A stretch of DNA of 64,000 bases, taken from assembly GCA_018267195.1 (NCBI GenBank), contig JAFDYY010000010.1, positions 1-64,000 of the forward strand, read 5' to 3'. The position numbers were made by a program, and so were the translations under genes. The stretch's first letter is position 1; each line of letters begins with the position of its first letter. This document shows positions 8,480 through 17,396 of the stretch, piece after piece. Source of the DNA: Bacteroidota bacterium (GTDB lineage Bacteria; Bacteroidota; Bacteroidia; Cytophagales; Cyclobacteriaceae). The notes beneath the pieces are model-generated. The model did not search any database, was not told where the DNA came from, and was given only the letters and a program-made list of their open reading frames with translations.

Positions 8480-9253
8480 TTAGTTGTGCTGCACTACATT
8501 GAGGGCATACGCTACTTTAACCGTTCCCGAAACTACTTTTCCGGTAAGGAATACCGAGTATGCTTTTCCGGGCGACAACGTAACGGTGGTGGTGGCTAAC
8601 ACCGTACCCGAAATACTCCCTGAAGTAACTTGTAACGCGTACGTATTCGGAGCTACCGAAGAAAATGAGCTGCTGCCCGAGCGGTAAGCGGTAGCATTGC
8701 TGATCGTACCAAGAGAAGCTCCGGCATTAGATAAATAAACGGACGGGGCTCCGGCTGCCAGGTTGTAAAACCGAATGCCAGATTTAGAAGCGGCTATAGC
8801 GAGATTATCAGACATCGGACCGATAAAGCGCAGCCCGCCTGGGGCCGTAGTAAAGCCCGACCCTTTCGTAAAGGGCCTGTTTACAGAATCCGTAACAAAA
8901 ACGGTATAAGTTCCCGATCCCACTAATGTAGATTGTGTAACCAAATCTGCACTAAGTGCAACCGTATCTTGGCCTACTACCCCAAACACGGCTTTTTTTA
9001 TACGGAATTGTTCTGAACCCGGATTTACATTTAGGTAGCCAGAAGCTACCTGCGGATTCAATGCCGCTACTTGCGCATTGTTAACCTGATACACTAAACT
9101 GGGCGCATCGGGCGAAGCATTGATAAACAATACTTTTGCATACCGAATGGTGTTGGACGCTTGCGGGTTGGGGAAACTCGGATCGGAACAACCCTGAGCT
9201 ACTACCCCGGCTATGATAATTGAAAAAATGGACTTAAAATATTTCATGGTCAT
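8480..9253 (-). CDS. DUF4397 domain lipoprotein
   Basis: 257 residues from ATG 9253 (another ATG lies two codons in). The N-terminus MKYFKSIFSIIIAGVVAQGC is a lipoprotein signal with the cysteine in AQGC. After it come one full DUF4397 repeat, beginning AKVLFINASPDAPSLVYQVNN, and a second, partial one around IRFYNLAAGAPSVYLSNAG. DUF4397 proteins are exported beta-sandwich proteins of unknown activity. Only 8 nt separate it from the upstream TonB receptor gene, so it is probably the surface or periplasmic partner of that receptor, placed where a SusD-like lipoprotein often sits. It is not SusD-like in sequence. Confidence 0.85.
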   Translation of the reverse strand: MTMKYFKSIFSIIIAGVVAQGCSDPSFPNPQASNTIRYAKVLFINASPDAPSLVYQVNNAQVAALNPQVASGYLNVNPGSEQFRIKKAVFGVVGQDTVALSADLVTQSTLVGSGTYTVFVTDSVNRPFTKGSGFTTAPGGLRFIGPMSDNLAIAASKSGIRFYNLAAGAPSVYLSNAGASLGTISNATAYRSGSSSFSSVAPNTYALQVTSGSISGTVLATTTVTLSPGKAYSVFLTGKVVSGTVKVAYALNVVQHN

Positions 9254-9261
9254 CAAATTTT

Positions 9262-12200
9262 TTAGTTAAAGATATACCGAACGCCTACCTGTAACTGATA
9301 CCGCGAAGCCGTAGTGGTGTTGTTCACCCATGTGTTGCTCAGAGCCGTACCATTAGGATTGGTGGCAAACGTAAAAATAGGTCTTCCGGAAGCAGCCGTA
9401 GTAGTATATGAGTTGCTCGGCAATAAAGGATTGGTTTGTGTATTAGGCGTAGTAGCGGCCGGGTTTTCGTACCCAACAAAACTTAATAATGCCGACCGGG
9501 CAGGAGTTCGAACCACACCCCAATCGGAGTTTAACAAATTGAGGAAGTTAATAGCCTCAAATGAAAACTGTAAGGTGTTGCGCTTGCCGTTTTTTGTCTC
9601 AATATAAAAATCCTGGAGCAAGCGCAAGTTCAATACATTAAACCAAGGGGCTACGGCTCCATTTCGGGCGGCATATTCACCACGGTGGTGGCTCAGGTAT
9701 TTATCCTGATTGATGTAGTTGTCTAACTGTTGCCATATCTGGTTAACCGAACGGGTATCTGTCGCTCCCGAGGTTGTGAGCAAAATTTCATTTTGATTAC
9801 GAGGAATATAGATCAGGTCATTGCTGGCATTTCCATCTCCGTTTATATCGCCACTATAGGTGTAGGAATACCGGAAGCCTGAAGACCCTTGATAGATAGC
9901 CGAGATTGTAGTGGCCGTATACTTTAAATATTCTTTCCGGTACGAAGCACTGGCAGCTATACGGTGCATGGAAAGGTTGCCCGAATACGACAGCACGGGC
10001 GTATTGTACCCCACCACCTGGGGGTACCCGGTCAGGTTCCCGCTGGCCGTTGACCCGGTTTCGCTAAACGCATCGCGCGAGTCGGTGTAGGTATAAGCCG
10101 CGCTGGCATAAAATCCTTTTTCAAATGTTTTTTGTAACTGAGCCGTAGCCGAGTACTGATATCCTTTACTGGTATTATCCAGCATTACCGCCTGCGTAAT
10201 GTTTGGGTTTACTCTTCTTCCCCACAAAGGCACTCCGTTGGCATCAGTAGCTCCGGCAGTGGGGTTCGATGCTATGGTGGCGGCATATTGAGGGCGGCCG
10301 TCTCCATCTACATTGCGAATCGGTGCGCTAAGGTTAGCATCGCGGTAGTAGGCGGCATTAATGTTTTTAGTATAAATAAATTCCAGTGTACCAATCAGCC
10401 CTCCGGGCAATGATTTATCAATCGCCAGGTTTGTTCTCCATACCTGCGGAAACTTAAATTTATGCACTGCTGCATTGATAGAGAATTGCGGAGAAGCACC
10501 TCCGTTTGAAGTTAACGGGGTCGGGCTAAAGTTATAGCTTTGGGCGGCAGCTCCCTGGGCAATGATCGAGCCAAACAATAATCCATTATTGGTAACCTGG
10601 TTCGATAGCCATACAAACGGAACACGCCCACTAAACACACCCGTTCCGCCTCTTAGTTGCAGGGTTTTATCGCCCTTCACATCCCAGTTAAACCCGATGC
10701 GCGGAGAGTATAACGGATTTAGCCCGGGCAATTCTCCCACTTTAATTTTTTCTCCATTGGCAAAGGTTAAGCCATCACTAATTGGGTTCTGAGGAAGCGA
10801 CCCCGGATACGTAGGCAAATCTACACGCATGCCGTACGTTAGTTTCACATTTTTGATACCGGTGTACTGATCTTGTACGTAAAACCCAAGTTGCTGAGCT
10901 TTCCAAATAGCGCCAGGAGCCGGGTTTCCGGCTACGGCCGAGTATTGAAGAAGATATTGGGTAGGGGCATTGGCTGCCACCGGAGCTGTTATATTATTAA
11001 GGAAATTGCTGATGCTGCTGTATTGATAAACCCCGTTGATTTGCTGGGTAAACACGTTCGTGAATTTAAAAAATTCGTTGGCCGTGCCTATCGTAATTAC
11101 GTGATTGGGTTTGTAAATATTAAAGTTGTCGTTGATCTGAATAATGTCTTGATACAGTTTGTTATTAGGCGTAAACGGATCGGGGCCTATCGTAGTCAGG
11201 TTTTGCCCGTTGGGCCCGAGAATATCCACGGTAGGGAAAGACGGAGCCGCACCGCCACCACCTTGCTGGCGCGGATCGCGGAAAGCCGTGTAGCCAATGG
11301 TAAATGAGTTAGAGTATTTGTTGCTGAATGAACTGTTTAACTCGGCAATTATATTGTAGAGATTATTTAACTGCCGGTAGAAAGAGTTAGAGAACGGCAC
11401 ATAGTTAACACTGTTTGTTCTTCCGCCAGCCGGAGATCCTCCAATCCCGCCCGAACTGCTGGGTGTTACATCCCGAAAAGCATTTAATTGGTTATACCTA
11501 ACCGTGAGTTTATGATGATCGGAGATATTAAAATCTAAACGAGCCAGGTATTTTTGGCTTTGAGTCGGAACATCAAAATTATTATACGATCCCGGATTAT
11601 AATTGTTAATCGATGACGGGTTTGCTTTGAAAAAATCCAGTATTCGCTGCAGGTTTGTTTCGGAGCCATAAGCCGGGTTGCTTGGGTCGGTAATGGCCGT
11701 GGCTTGATCGCCTGCTACGTTTACCGGATAGGTAATAGCCGGGCTAATGCTTTTTTCAAATTCGTAGTTTACAAAGAAGAAAAGTTTGTCTTTTAAAATA
11801 GGACCTCCTAATCGGAATCCTGTATTTTGATAAGCAAAATTGGCATTATTTTGAGTAACCCCTGCTACCTTGGTTCCCACCATTCCCTGATTTTTGTAAA
11901 AGCCATATACCGACCCGGAAAATTCGTTGGTTCCGCTTCGGGTTACTGCGTTAATCCCTGCACCGGTAAATGCACCCTGGCGCACATCGTAGGGCGCAAA
12001 GTTTACCTGGATGGCCTGAATGGCGTCCACCGAAATGGGTTGCGAGTTAGTTTGCCCGCCCGGCAAAGCGGCCAGCCCAAATACGTTGTTGGAGGTAGCT
12101 CCGTCAATGGTGAAATTATTATATAAGTTGCTTCGGCCTCCAAACCCAAAACTCCCGGCACCGCCCGAACGGGGGTCTAAGGCAGTCATATCTTGAAAAC

Positions 12201-12660
12201 TTCTGGTAATGGTTGGCATCCGCTCAAACAATTCTCTGCGTAAACTGGTAGCGGCACCTGTGCGCTCTGAATTTAGAACCGGATCTTTTTGGGCGGTAAC
12301 CTGCACCTCAGAAAGTTGCAGGGCTGCTTCGCCCAATCTAAAATTGGCGGTGTAGTTCTGGTCTATTGCCAGATAATCTACAGTCGCTTTTTGGTCTTCA
12401 TAGCCTACAAAAGAAACCGTGATGGAATAAGGCCCACCGATACGCACGGCTGGAAAATCATACCGGCCATCGGCTCGTGTGGACGCACCATATTTGGTTC
12501 CCGATGGCACATGCACCGCGATCACCGTAGCACCCGGCAAAGTTTTACCTTCCTTATCGGCAACCACGCCACTGATACTGGCTGTTGTTACACCTTGTGC
12601 ATACACACCCGCAAAGGCAGTTAGCATAAAGGCAAACGGCAAGAGTAGTTTTTTCGTCAT
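9262..12660 (-). CDS. Oar-like TonB-dependent outer-membrane receptor
   Basis: 1132 residues. Signal peptide MTKKLLLPFAFMLTAFAGVY, cleaved near AQ. Residues ~25-110 form a carboxypeptidase regulatory-like domain (ISGVVADKEGKTLPGATV ... GRYDFPAVRIGGPYSI). A plug-like region follows (ERMPTITRSFQDMTALDP ... FGGRSNLYNNFTIDGAT ... NAVTRSGTNEFSGSVYGF), then a beta-barrel ending RYQLQVGVRYIFN with terminal aromatic residues. The PTITRSFQDMT/DGAT pattern is that of the Oar subfamily, not of SusC. Oar of Myxococcus is linked to protein export, but the ligand here is unknown. It heads a two-gene operon with the DUF4397 lipoprotein. Confidence 0.9.
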   Translation of the reverse strand: MTKKLLLPFAFMLTAFAGVYAQGVTTASISGVVADKEGKTLPGATVIAVHVPSGTKYGASTRADGRYDFPAVRIGGPYSITVSFVGYEDQKATVDYLAIDQNYTANFRLGEAALQLSEVQVTAQKDPVLNSERTGAATSLRRELFERMPTITRSFQDMTALDPRSGGAGSFGFGGRSNLYNNFTIDGATSNNVFGLAALPGGQTNSQPISVDAIQAIQVNFAPYDVRQGAFTGAGINAVTRSGTNEFSGSVYGFYKNQGMVGTKVAGVTQNNANFAYQNTGFRLGGPILKDKLFFFVNYEFEKSISPAITYPVNVAGDQATAITDPSNPAYGSETNLQRILDFFKANPSSINNYNPGSYNNFDVPTQSQKYLARLDFNISDHHKLTVRYNQLNAFRDVTPSSSGGIGGSPAGGRTNSVNYVPFSNSFYRQLNNLYNIIAELNSSFSNKYSNSFTIGYTAFRDPRQQGGGGAAPSFPTVDILGPNGQNLTTIGPDPFTPNNKLYQDIIQINDNFNIYKPNHVITIGTANEFFKFTNVFTQQINGVYQYSSISNFLNNITAPVAANAPTQYLLQYSAVAGNPAPGAIWKAQQLGFYVQDQYTGIKNVKLTYGMRVDLPTYPGSLPQNPISDGLTFANGEKIKVGELPGLNPLYSPRIGFNWDVKGDKTLQLRGGTGVFSGRVPFVWLSNQVTNNGLLFGSIIAQGAAAQSYNFSPTPLTSNGGASPQFSINAAVHKFKFPQVWRTNLAIDKSLPGGLIGTLEFIYTKNINAAYYRDANLSAPIRNVDGDGRPQYAATIASNPTAGATDANGVPLWGRRVNPNITQAVMLDNTSKGYQYSATAQLQKTFEKGFYASAAYTYTDSRDAFSETGSTASGNLTGYPQVVGYNTPVLSYSGNLSMHRIAASASYRKEYLKYTATTISAIYQGSSGFRYSYTYSGDINGDGNASNDLIYIPRNQNEILLTTSGATDTRSVNQIWQQLDNYINQDKYLSHHRGEYAARNGAVAPWFNVLNLRLLQDFYIETKNGKRNTLQFSFEAINFLNLLNSDWGVVRTPARSALLSFVGYENPAATTPNTQTNPLLPSNSYTTTAASGRPIFTFATNPNGTALSNTWVNNTTTASRYQLQVGVRYIFN

Positions 12661-12693
12661 AGAAATAAGTTTAGGGGGTTAACATTCTGCCGA

Positions 12694-12701
12694 CAAAAAT
12701 A
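12694..12701 (-). promoter_or_regulatory. Putative -7 box for the TonB receptor operon
   Basis: Minus-strand TATTTTTG matches TAnnTTTG, 34 nt before the receptor start codon. I see no TTG at the expected distance upstream, so support is partial. The rest of 12702-12912 shows nothing I can name. Confidence 0.4.
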
Positions 12702-12912
12702 TCTTAAAAGATGTCTTCCGTCCACGCATTGTCAGTTTATTTTATTCCACACATTTTGTTAACATTTTGGCAACATTATCGTATTGATTTTCTTGAGGTT
12801 CAAGTGGGGTATTAATGGGGCAGATCAGGTTCGGGGTTATTACCAACCAACAAATTGAAACGGTTTTTGCACCTTTACGCACTTTTTTGAAGGAAGCTGG
12901 TTTATCACGTTC

Positions 12913-14685
12913 ATGGAAAAAGAGTCTGTTAGCAGCGGCAATATTATAGACCTGAAGGTGCTCCGTCAGTTGATGGCATTTGTACGGCCCTACCGGGCAC
13001 GGTTTTACTTCGTCATTTTCTTAACCTTGGCCCTGGGTTTTCTCTCTCCGCTGCGCCCGTTGCTCATTCAATATGCCATTGATCATGATGTCGCTAACGG
13101 CAACTACCGCGGTATGGTAATGATGATGATCTGGATCGTGGTTTTGTTGGTCATTCAGGCCGTGTTTCAGTATGCCCACACTTATATTTCCGGGCGGATA
13201 GCCCAATTTGTTTTGCGCGACATACGGGTAAAACTCTACAACCATATCATTAAGTTGAGGCTTCAGTTCTTCGACAAAACACCCATTGGCCGCCTTGTAA
13301 CCCGTATTATTTCGGATGTAGAAACGCTGGCCGATGTTTTCAGCGAAGGCTTGGCCGCCATGGCCAGCGATTTATTGCAAATATTTTTCATTCTGGCATT
13401 CATGTTTTATGTTGACTGGCGGCTGGCACTAATCAGCTTGTCCACCATCCCGCTGATGTTGCTGGCCACTTACATTTTCAAAGAGAAAATAAAGGTTGCT
13501 TTTAACGATGTGCGCAATGCTGTCTCTAATTTAAATACTTTTGTGCAGGAGCATATTTCCGGTATGCGCATTGTTCAGTTGTTTGGAAGCGAAGATAAAG
13601 AATACGAAAAATTTAAAGCGATTAACCGGGAGCATCGCCATGCTCATTTAAAATCGGTACTCTACTATTCGGTTTATTTTCCGGTGGCCGAAATCATTGC
13701 CGCTATGGGCACCGGCCTGCTGGTATGGTGGGGATCGAAAGAGGCCATCAATGAAGTAGTTACCGGGGTTACGTTGGGCAAACTCATTTCGTTCATCATG
13801 TTTATTCAACTTTTTTTTCGTCCGATACGCATGATTGCCGACCGGTATAATACTTTGCAAATGGGCATTGTCAGCTCTTCGCGAATCATGAGTTTATTAA
13901 ATGAGTCAGAACATCTAGCCGTAAACGGACATTATACGCCCGACCAGATTAAAGGAGAGGTAACGTTTAATCACATTTGGTTTGCCTACCACGACACAAA
14001 TTATGTACTGCGCGATTTTACCCTGAAAATAAAACCCGGTGAAACCATTGCCTTAGTCGGTGCTACCGGGGCTGGAAAATCGTCCGTCATTAACTTACTC
14101 AATCGTTTTTATGAAATAAACCGAGGCGTGATAGCGGTCGATGGGGTTGACATTAAAGAGTACAACCTGGCCTTCTTGCGAAAAAATATTGGTGTGGTGT
14201 TGCAAGATGTTTTTTTGTTTTCCGATTCCATCCGAAATAATATCACGTTAAGAAACCCTGAAGTAACCGATGCCATGATCTGGCACGCAGCCGAATTAGT
14301 AGGAGCAAAAAAATTTATTGAGCGGCTTCCGGGCCAGCTTGATTTTAATGTGATGGAACGAGGTGCTACCCTTTCTATGGGGCAGCGCCAATTACTATCG
14401 TTTATACGGGCTATGGTGTATGACCCTAAAATTCTGGTTCTTGATGAGGCCACTTCGTCCATCGACTCTGAAACCGAGCAACTGGTACAGCATGCCATTG
14501 CTAAGATGATGGAACACCGAACGTCTATTGTTATTGCCCACCGCCTGTCCACCATTCAGCATGCCCATAAAATCATCGTGCTAGACAAGGGTGAGATTAA
14601 AGAAACCGGCCGCCATGAGGAGCTCCTCTTGCAAAACGGATTCTACACTCAACTTCACAAAATGCAATACAAGGAAGCTGTTTAG
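12913..14685 (+). CDS. ABC exporter half-transporter (consensus-site subunit, YheH/BmrD-like)
   Basis: 590 residues: six-helix transmembrane domain (about 20-310) fused to an ATPase domain. Walker A is GATGAGKSS (383-391), signature LSMGQ (487-491), Walker B ILVLDE with the catalytic Glu (507-512), D-loop SSID, and H-loop IVIAHRLSTI. The signature is non-standard (LSMGQ in place of LSGGQ) while the Walker B Glu is intact. That combination is known from one half of heterodimeric exporters such as BmrCD and TM287/288. The matching degenerate half is encoded convergently at 15467-17266. Likely role: export of drugs, lipids or another hydrophobic compound at the inner membrane. Confidence 0.92.
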   Translation: MEKESVSSGNIIDLKVLRQLMAFVRPYRARFYFVIFLTLALGFLSPLRPLLIQYAIDHDVANGNYRGMVMMMIWIVVLLVIQAVFQYAHTYISGRIAQFVLRDIRVKLYNHIIKLRLQFFDKTPIGRLVTRIISDVETLADVFSEGLAAMASDLLQIFFILAFMFYVDWRLALISLSTIPLMLLATYIFKEKIKVAFNDVRNAVSNLNTFVQEHISGMRIVQLFGSEDKEYEKFKAINREHRHAHLKSVLYYSVYFPVAEIIAAMGTGLLVWWGSKEAINEVVTGVTLGKLISFIMFIQLFFRPIRMIADRYNTLQMGIVSSSRIMSLLNESEHLAVNGHYTPDQIKGEVTFNHIWFAYHDTNYVLRDFTLKIKPGETIALVGATGAGKSSVINLLNRFYEINRGVIAVDGVDIKEYNLAFLRKNIGVVLQDVFLFSDSIRNNITLRNPEVTDAMIWHAAELVGAKKFIERLPGQLDFNVMERGATLSMGQRQLLSFIRAMVYDPKILVLDEATSSIDSETEQLVQHAIAKMMEHRTSIVIAHRLSTIQHAHKIIVLDKGEIKETGRHEELLLQNGFYTQLHKMQYKEAV

Positions 14686-14711
14686 CTATTAGCCGATAAT
14701 CGGAAGGAGGC

Positions 14712-14744
14712 TTGTAAGCTGTTTGCACAAAAGGTTTATCTTTG
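14712..14744 (+). promoter_or_regulatory. Promoter of the small outer-membrane protein gene
   Basis: TTG at 14712-14714 and TATCTTTG at 14737-14744 (22-nt spacer, slightly long) match the Bacteroidota promoter form. The -7 box ends only 5 nt before ATG 14750, so the transcript would be leaderless or nearly so. Confidence 0.6.
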
Positions 14745-14749
14745 CTTTA

Positions 14750-15484
14750 ATGCGCATCTTAAAAACATTTTTTTTACCACTTGCCCTCGGGTTTATGGTG
14801 TGCACCGAAACAGAAGCCCAAGTTAGAAAAAGTGCTAAAAGTTCTGGCTTTAGCGTGCCGCGGGTCTCGCACAACAAAGCTAAAATCATGTGCCCTATTT
14901 TTGAGGCCAGCCAATACCCGTATCAAGGTATTGGGTTTAAGGTGGGCGATCCGTTTGCGCTCACCTACAAACTTTACCCCTCTAAACAATGGTCGTTTGC
15001 CATTGATGCCGGCAAAGCTGCCAGTGGGTTATACAATACCTATTACCGCGGGCTTTTTAACGGGCTTGCCAAAAAAGATACATTAAGTACGGATATTATA
15101 TCCGGCCAGAAATCCACGCTCACTTATTATTCGCACAAAGTGGTAAGCGACTGGTTTTTAGAAGCAAAGTTTTTATATCAGTGGGATGCTTCTAAAATAT
15201 CGAAAGGGTTGATGCTGTACGGAGGTGCCGGCTGGCAGTGGCGTAATACGGTGCTTCAGTACGAATACAACTATCAGCAGGCCGGTTCGTTTGGCACCGA
15301 CCGGTTTGGCAGTTTTACTAAAAACCGGTTTACCTATGGCCCGGTTGTTTTGGCCGGGTTCGAGTATTCTTATTTTTCGTTACCTGTTTCGGCTTTCATT
15401 GAAGTAGAGATGTTTACCGATGCTTTGGTGGATCCGGGCTACCGGAGGTTTCAGGGAGGGGTAGGGTTACGGTATATCTTCTGA
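14750..15484 (+). CDS. Small outer-membrane beta-barrel-like protein of unknown function
   Basis: ATG 14750 is chosen because a -7 promoter box lies directly in front and because it gives a clean signal peptide (MRILKTFFLPLALGFMV, then CTETEAQ). The 244-residue product alternates aromatic and polar residues and ends GGVGLRYIF, the terminal Phe pattern of outer-membrane barrels. Segments such as YNTYYRGLFNG and GVIFEYSYFSLPVSAFIEV-like strands fit an 8-12-strand barrel. I do not recognise a named family. It sits between two convergent ABC half-exporter genes, overlapping the second by 18 nt at the 3' end, so a link with that exporter is possible but unproven. Confidence 0.7.
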   Translation: MRILKTFFLPLALGFMVCTETEAQVRKSAKSSGFSVPRVSHNKAKIMCPIFEASQYPYQGIGFKVGDPFALTYKLYPSKQWSFAIDAGKAASGLYNTYYRGLFNGLAKKDTLSTDIISGQKSTLTYYSHKVVSDWFLEAKFLYQWDASKISKGLMLYGGAGWQWRNTVLQYEYNYQQAGSFGTDRFGSFTKNRFTYGPVVLAGFEYSYFSLPVSAFIEVEMFTDALVDPGYRRFQGGVGLRYIF

Positions 15485-17266
15485 CCGGACCTCTTCGGTC
15501 TGCATTTGTTTTTCTACCAGTTCTTTGTACACCCCACCACCAGCTATCAGGCTATCGTGGGTTCCTTGCTCCACAATTTCACCGTCATCAATTACTAAAA
15601 TATGATTGGCCAGCTTAGCGGAAGAAACACGGTGCGAAATAATAATGGTGGTGCGGTTGGCCATTATTTTTTTCAGGTTATTGAGAATATTGTTTTCCGT
15701 TTTTGTATCTACAGCCGAAAGGGCATCATCCAGTATCAAGATTTTAGGTTCGCGCACAATGGCACGGGCAATGGAAACGCGTTGTTTCTGTCCGCCCGAA
15801 AGAGTGATGCCCCGCTCGCCCACGCGGGTAGCAAAACCTTGTGGAAACGCATGGATGTTTTCATACACATCGGCATCTTTTGCGGCTTGTATGGCTTGGT
15901 CTTTATTAATGGATGTCAGACCAAAGCCAATATTATTGGTGATGGTATCGCTGAATAAGAAAACTTCTTGCGGCACCACTCCTATTTGTTTGCGTAACGA
16001 AACCAGATCATAATCCTGAATGGGGAGGGTGTCAATCCTGATTTGTCCTGCGGTGGCATCATACAACCTCGACACCAAACTGGCAATGGTGCTTTTGCCC
16101 GAACCGGTCGTGCCAATAATCCCCAGCGATTGACCCGGCTTAATTGAAAAAGAAATATTTTTTAGTGCCTGAACCCCCGTGTCGGGGTAAGTAAAAAACA
16201 CCTTTTCAAATTCAATGGCTCCGGCAATACTTCGTTCCGTATTGGCATGTGAAACAATATCTGTTTTTTGTTTTAAAAATTCGTTAATCCTTTTTTGTGA
16301 AGCTTCCGCCCGCTTTACCTGGCTGGTCGTCCAGCCGAGCAGCGTTACTGGCCAGGTTAAAATATTAACGTAAATAATGAACTCGGCAATATTGCCAATA
16401 GACAAACTGCCGTTGATCACTTCTACACTGCCGGCATATACCGTAAGCACAACACTCAGACCAACTAATGAAAGCACGATCGGATAAAATAAAGCATCTA
16501 CTTTTGTAAGCCTGATCGATTGGTGTTTGTACGCTTCGCTCTCAGCCGCAAAGCCGGCAGATGATTCCTGTTCGCGGGCAAATGATTTCAGCACCCGGAT
16601 CCCCGAAAAAGCCTCCTGAACCAGAATACTTAGCCGCGATTGGCTTTGTTGGATTTCTTCACTTCGTTTTTCAATGATATTATTAACATAAAAAATGGCC
16701 ACCGAAAGAAACGGTAACGGCACTAAGGAGTAGAGCGTAAGCTTGGGGCTAACCTGGTACATGATGGGGATGATCATGGCAAATAAAGTAATCAGTTGGA
16801 GGCCATACATAATGGAGGGCCCCACATACATGCGCACCCGGCCCACATCTTCACTGATCCGGTTCATTAAATCGCCCGTGCTGTTTCGTTTGTAAAAACT
16901 AACCGGCAACGATTGATAGTGTTCAAAGATTTCATTCTTTAAATCATATTCAATCAGCCGGCTCATTACGATCAGGGTTTGCCTGACAAAATAAAGAAAC
17001 ACCCCGCGCATCAGGGCCATGGCTAAAATCAGCAAGGCATAAATTAAAATGCCTTTCGAAAAAACAGAAAAATAAGTGGCCTGCAAAAGGCTTCCCTCAA
17101 ACGAACGATATATTTTGATGTTATCAACGACTAAATCAATAGAGTGCCGCACCAATTGAGCCGGCAGAATCTGAAACGCATTAGAGATCAAGACAAAGAC
17201 CAAGCCCCAGATCAGGTGCCATTTGTATTTTAAAAGGTATTTATTAAGGTAAAGAAGTTCTTTCAT
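15467..17266 (-). CDS. ABC exporter half-transporter (degenerate-site subunit, YheI/BmrC-like)
   Basis: 599 residues from ATG 17266 (MKELLYLNKYLLKYKWHLIW); upstream in-frame codons look non-native. Six transmembrane helices precede an ATPase domain with Walker A GTTGSGKST, canonical signature LSGGQKQRVS, Walker B ILILDD followed by ALSAVD, and H-loop IIISHRVSS. The catalytic Glu after Walker B is Asp, which marks the degenerate site of heterodimeric exporters (YheI/BmrC/TM287 type). The partner at 12913 supplies a non-standard signature, so both altered elements would fall in the same composite ATP site. Convergent to, and overlapping by 18 nt, the small outer-membrane gene. Confidence 0.92.
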   Translation of the reverse strand: MKELLYLNKYLLKYKWHLIWGLVFVLISNAFQILPAQLVRHSIDLVVDNIKIYRSFEGSLLQATYFSVFSKGILIYALLILAMALMRGVFLYFVRQTLIVMSRLIEYDLKNEIFEHYQSLPVSFYKRNSTGDLMNRISEDVGRVRMYVGPSIMYGLQLITLFAMIIPIMYQVSPKLTLYSLVPLPFLSVAIFYVNNIIEKRSEEIQQSQSRLSILVQEAFSGIRVLKSFAREQESSAGFAAESEAYKHQSIRLTKVDALFYPIVLSLVGLSVVLTVYAGSVEVINGSLSIGNIAEFIIYVNILTWPVTLLGWTTSQVKRAEASQKRINEFLKQKTDIVSHANTERSIAGAIEFEKVFFTYPDTGVQALKNISFSIKPGQSLGIIGTTGSGKSTIASLVSRLYDATAGQIRIDTLPIQDYDLVSLRKQIGVVPQEVFLFSDTITNNIGFGLTSINKDQAIQAAKDADVYENIHAFPQGFATRVGERGITLSGGQKQRVSIARAIVREPKILILDDALSAVDTKTENNILNNLKKIMANRTTIIISHRVSSAKLANHILVIDDGEIVEQGTHDSLIAGGGVYKELVEKQMQTEEVRSEDIP

Positions 17267-17340
17267 TCCGATCCGCCAAACACATTGAACGATACTTGGG
17301 GCGGCAAGTTCGCAATAACGCACTTATCCGTCAAAGTCTT

Positions 17341-17371
17341 TTTGCATTTCGCCCCAACCCCTGTAATTTTA
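17341..17371 (+). promoter_or_regulatory. Putative nusB promoter
   Basis: TTTG at 17341-17344, a 19-nt spacer, then TAATTTTA at 17364-17371 (one mismatch to TAnnTTTG). ATG of nusB is 25 nt further on. Confidence 0.5.
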
Positions 17372-17396
17372 CACTTTCAAAAAACGTTCTTACCTC

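Noticed and set aside
9262..12660. A SusC/SusD pair
   Set aside because: The receptor has Oar-type motifs, and the following lipoprotein is DUF4397, not SusD-like.
12661..12912. A structured RNA or extra gene upstream of the ABC exporter
   Set aside because: Only a partial promoter for the receptor is visible; no conserved frame or strong hairpin.
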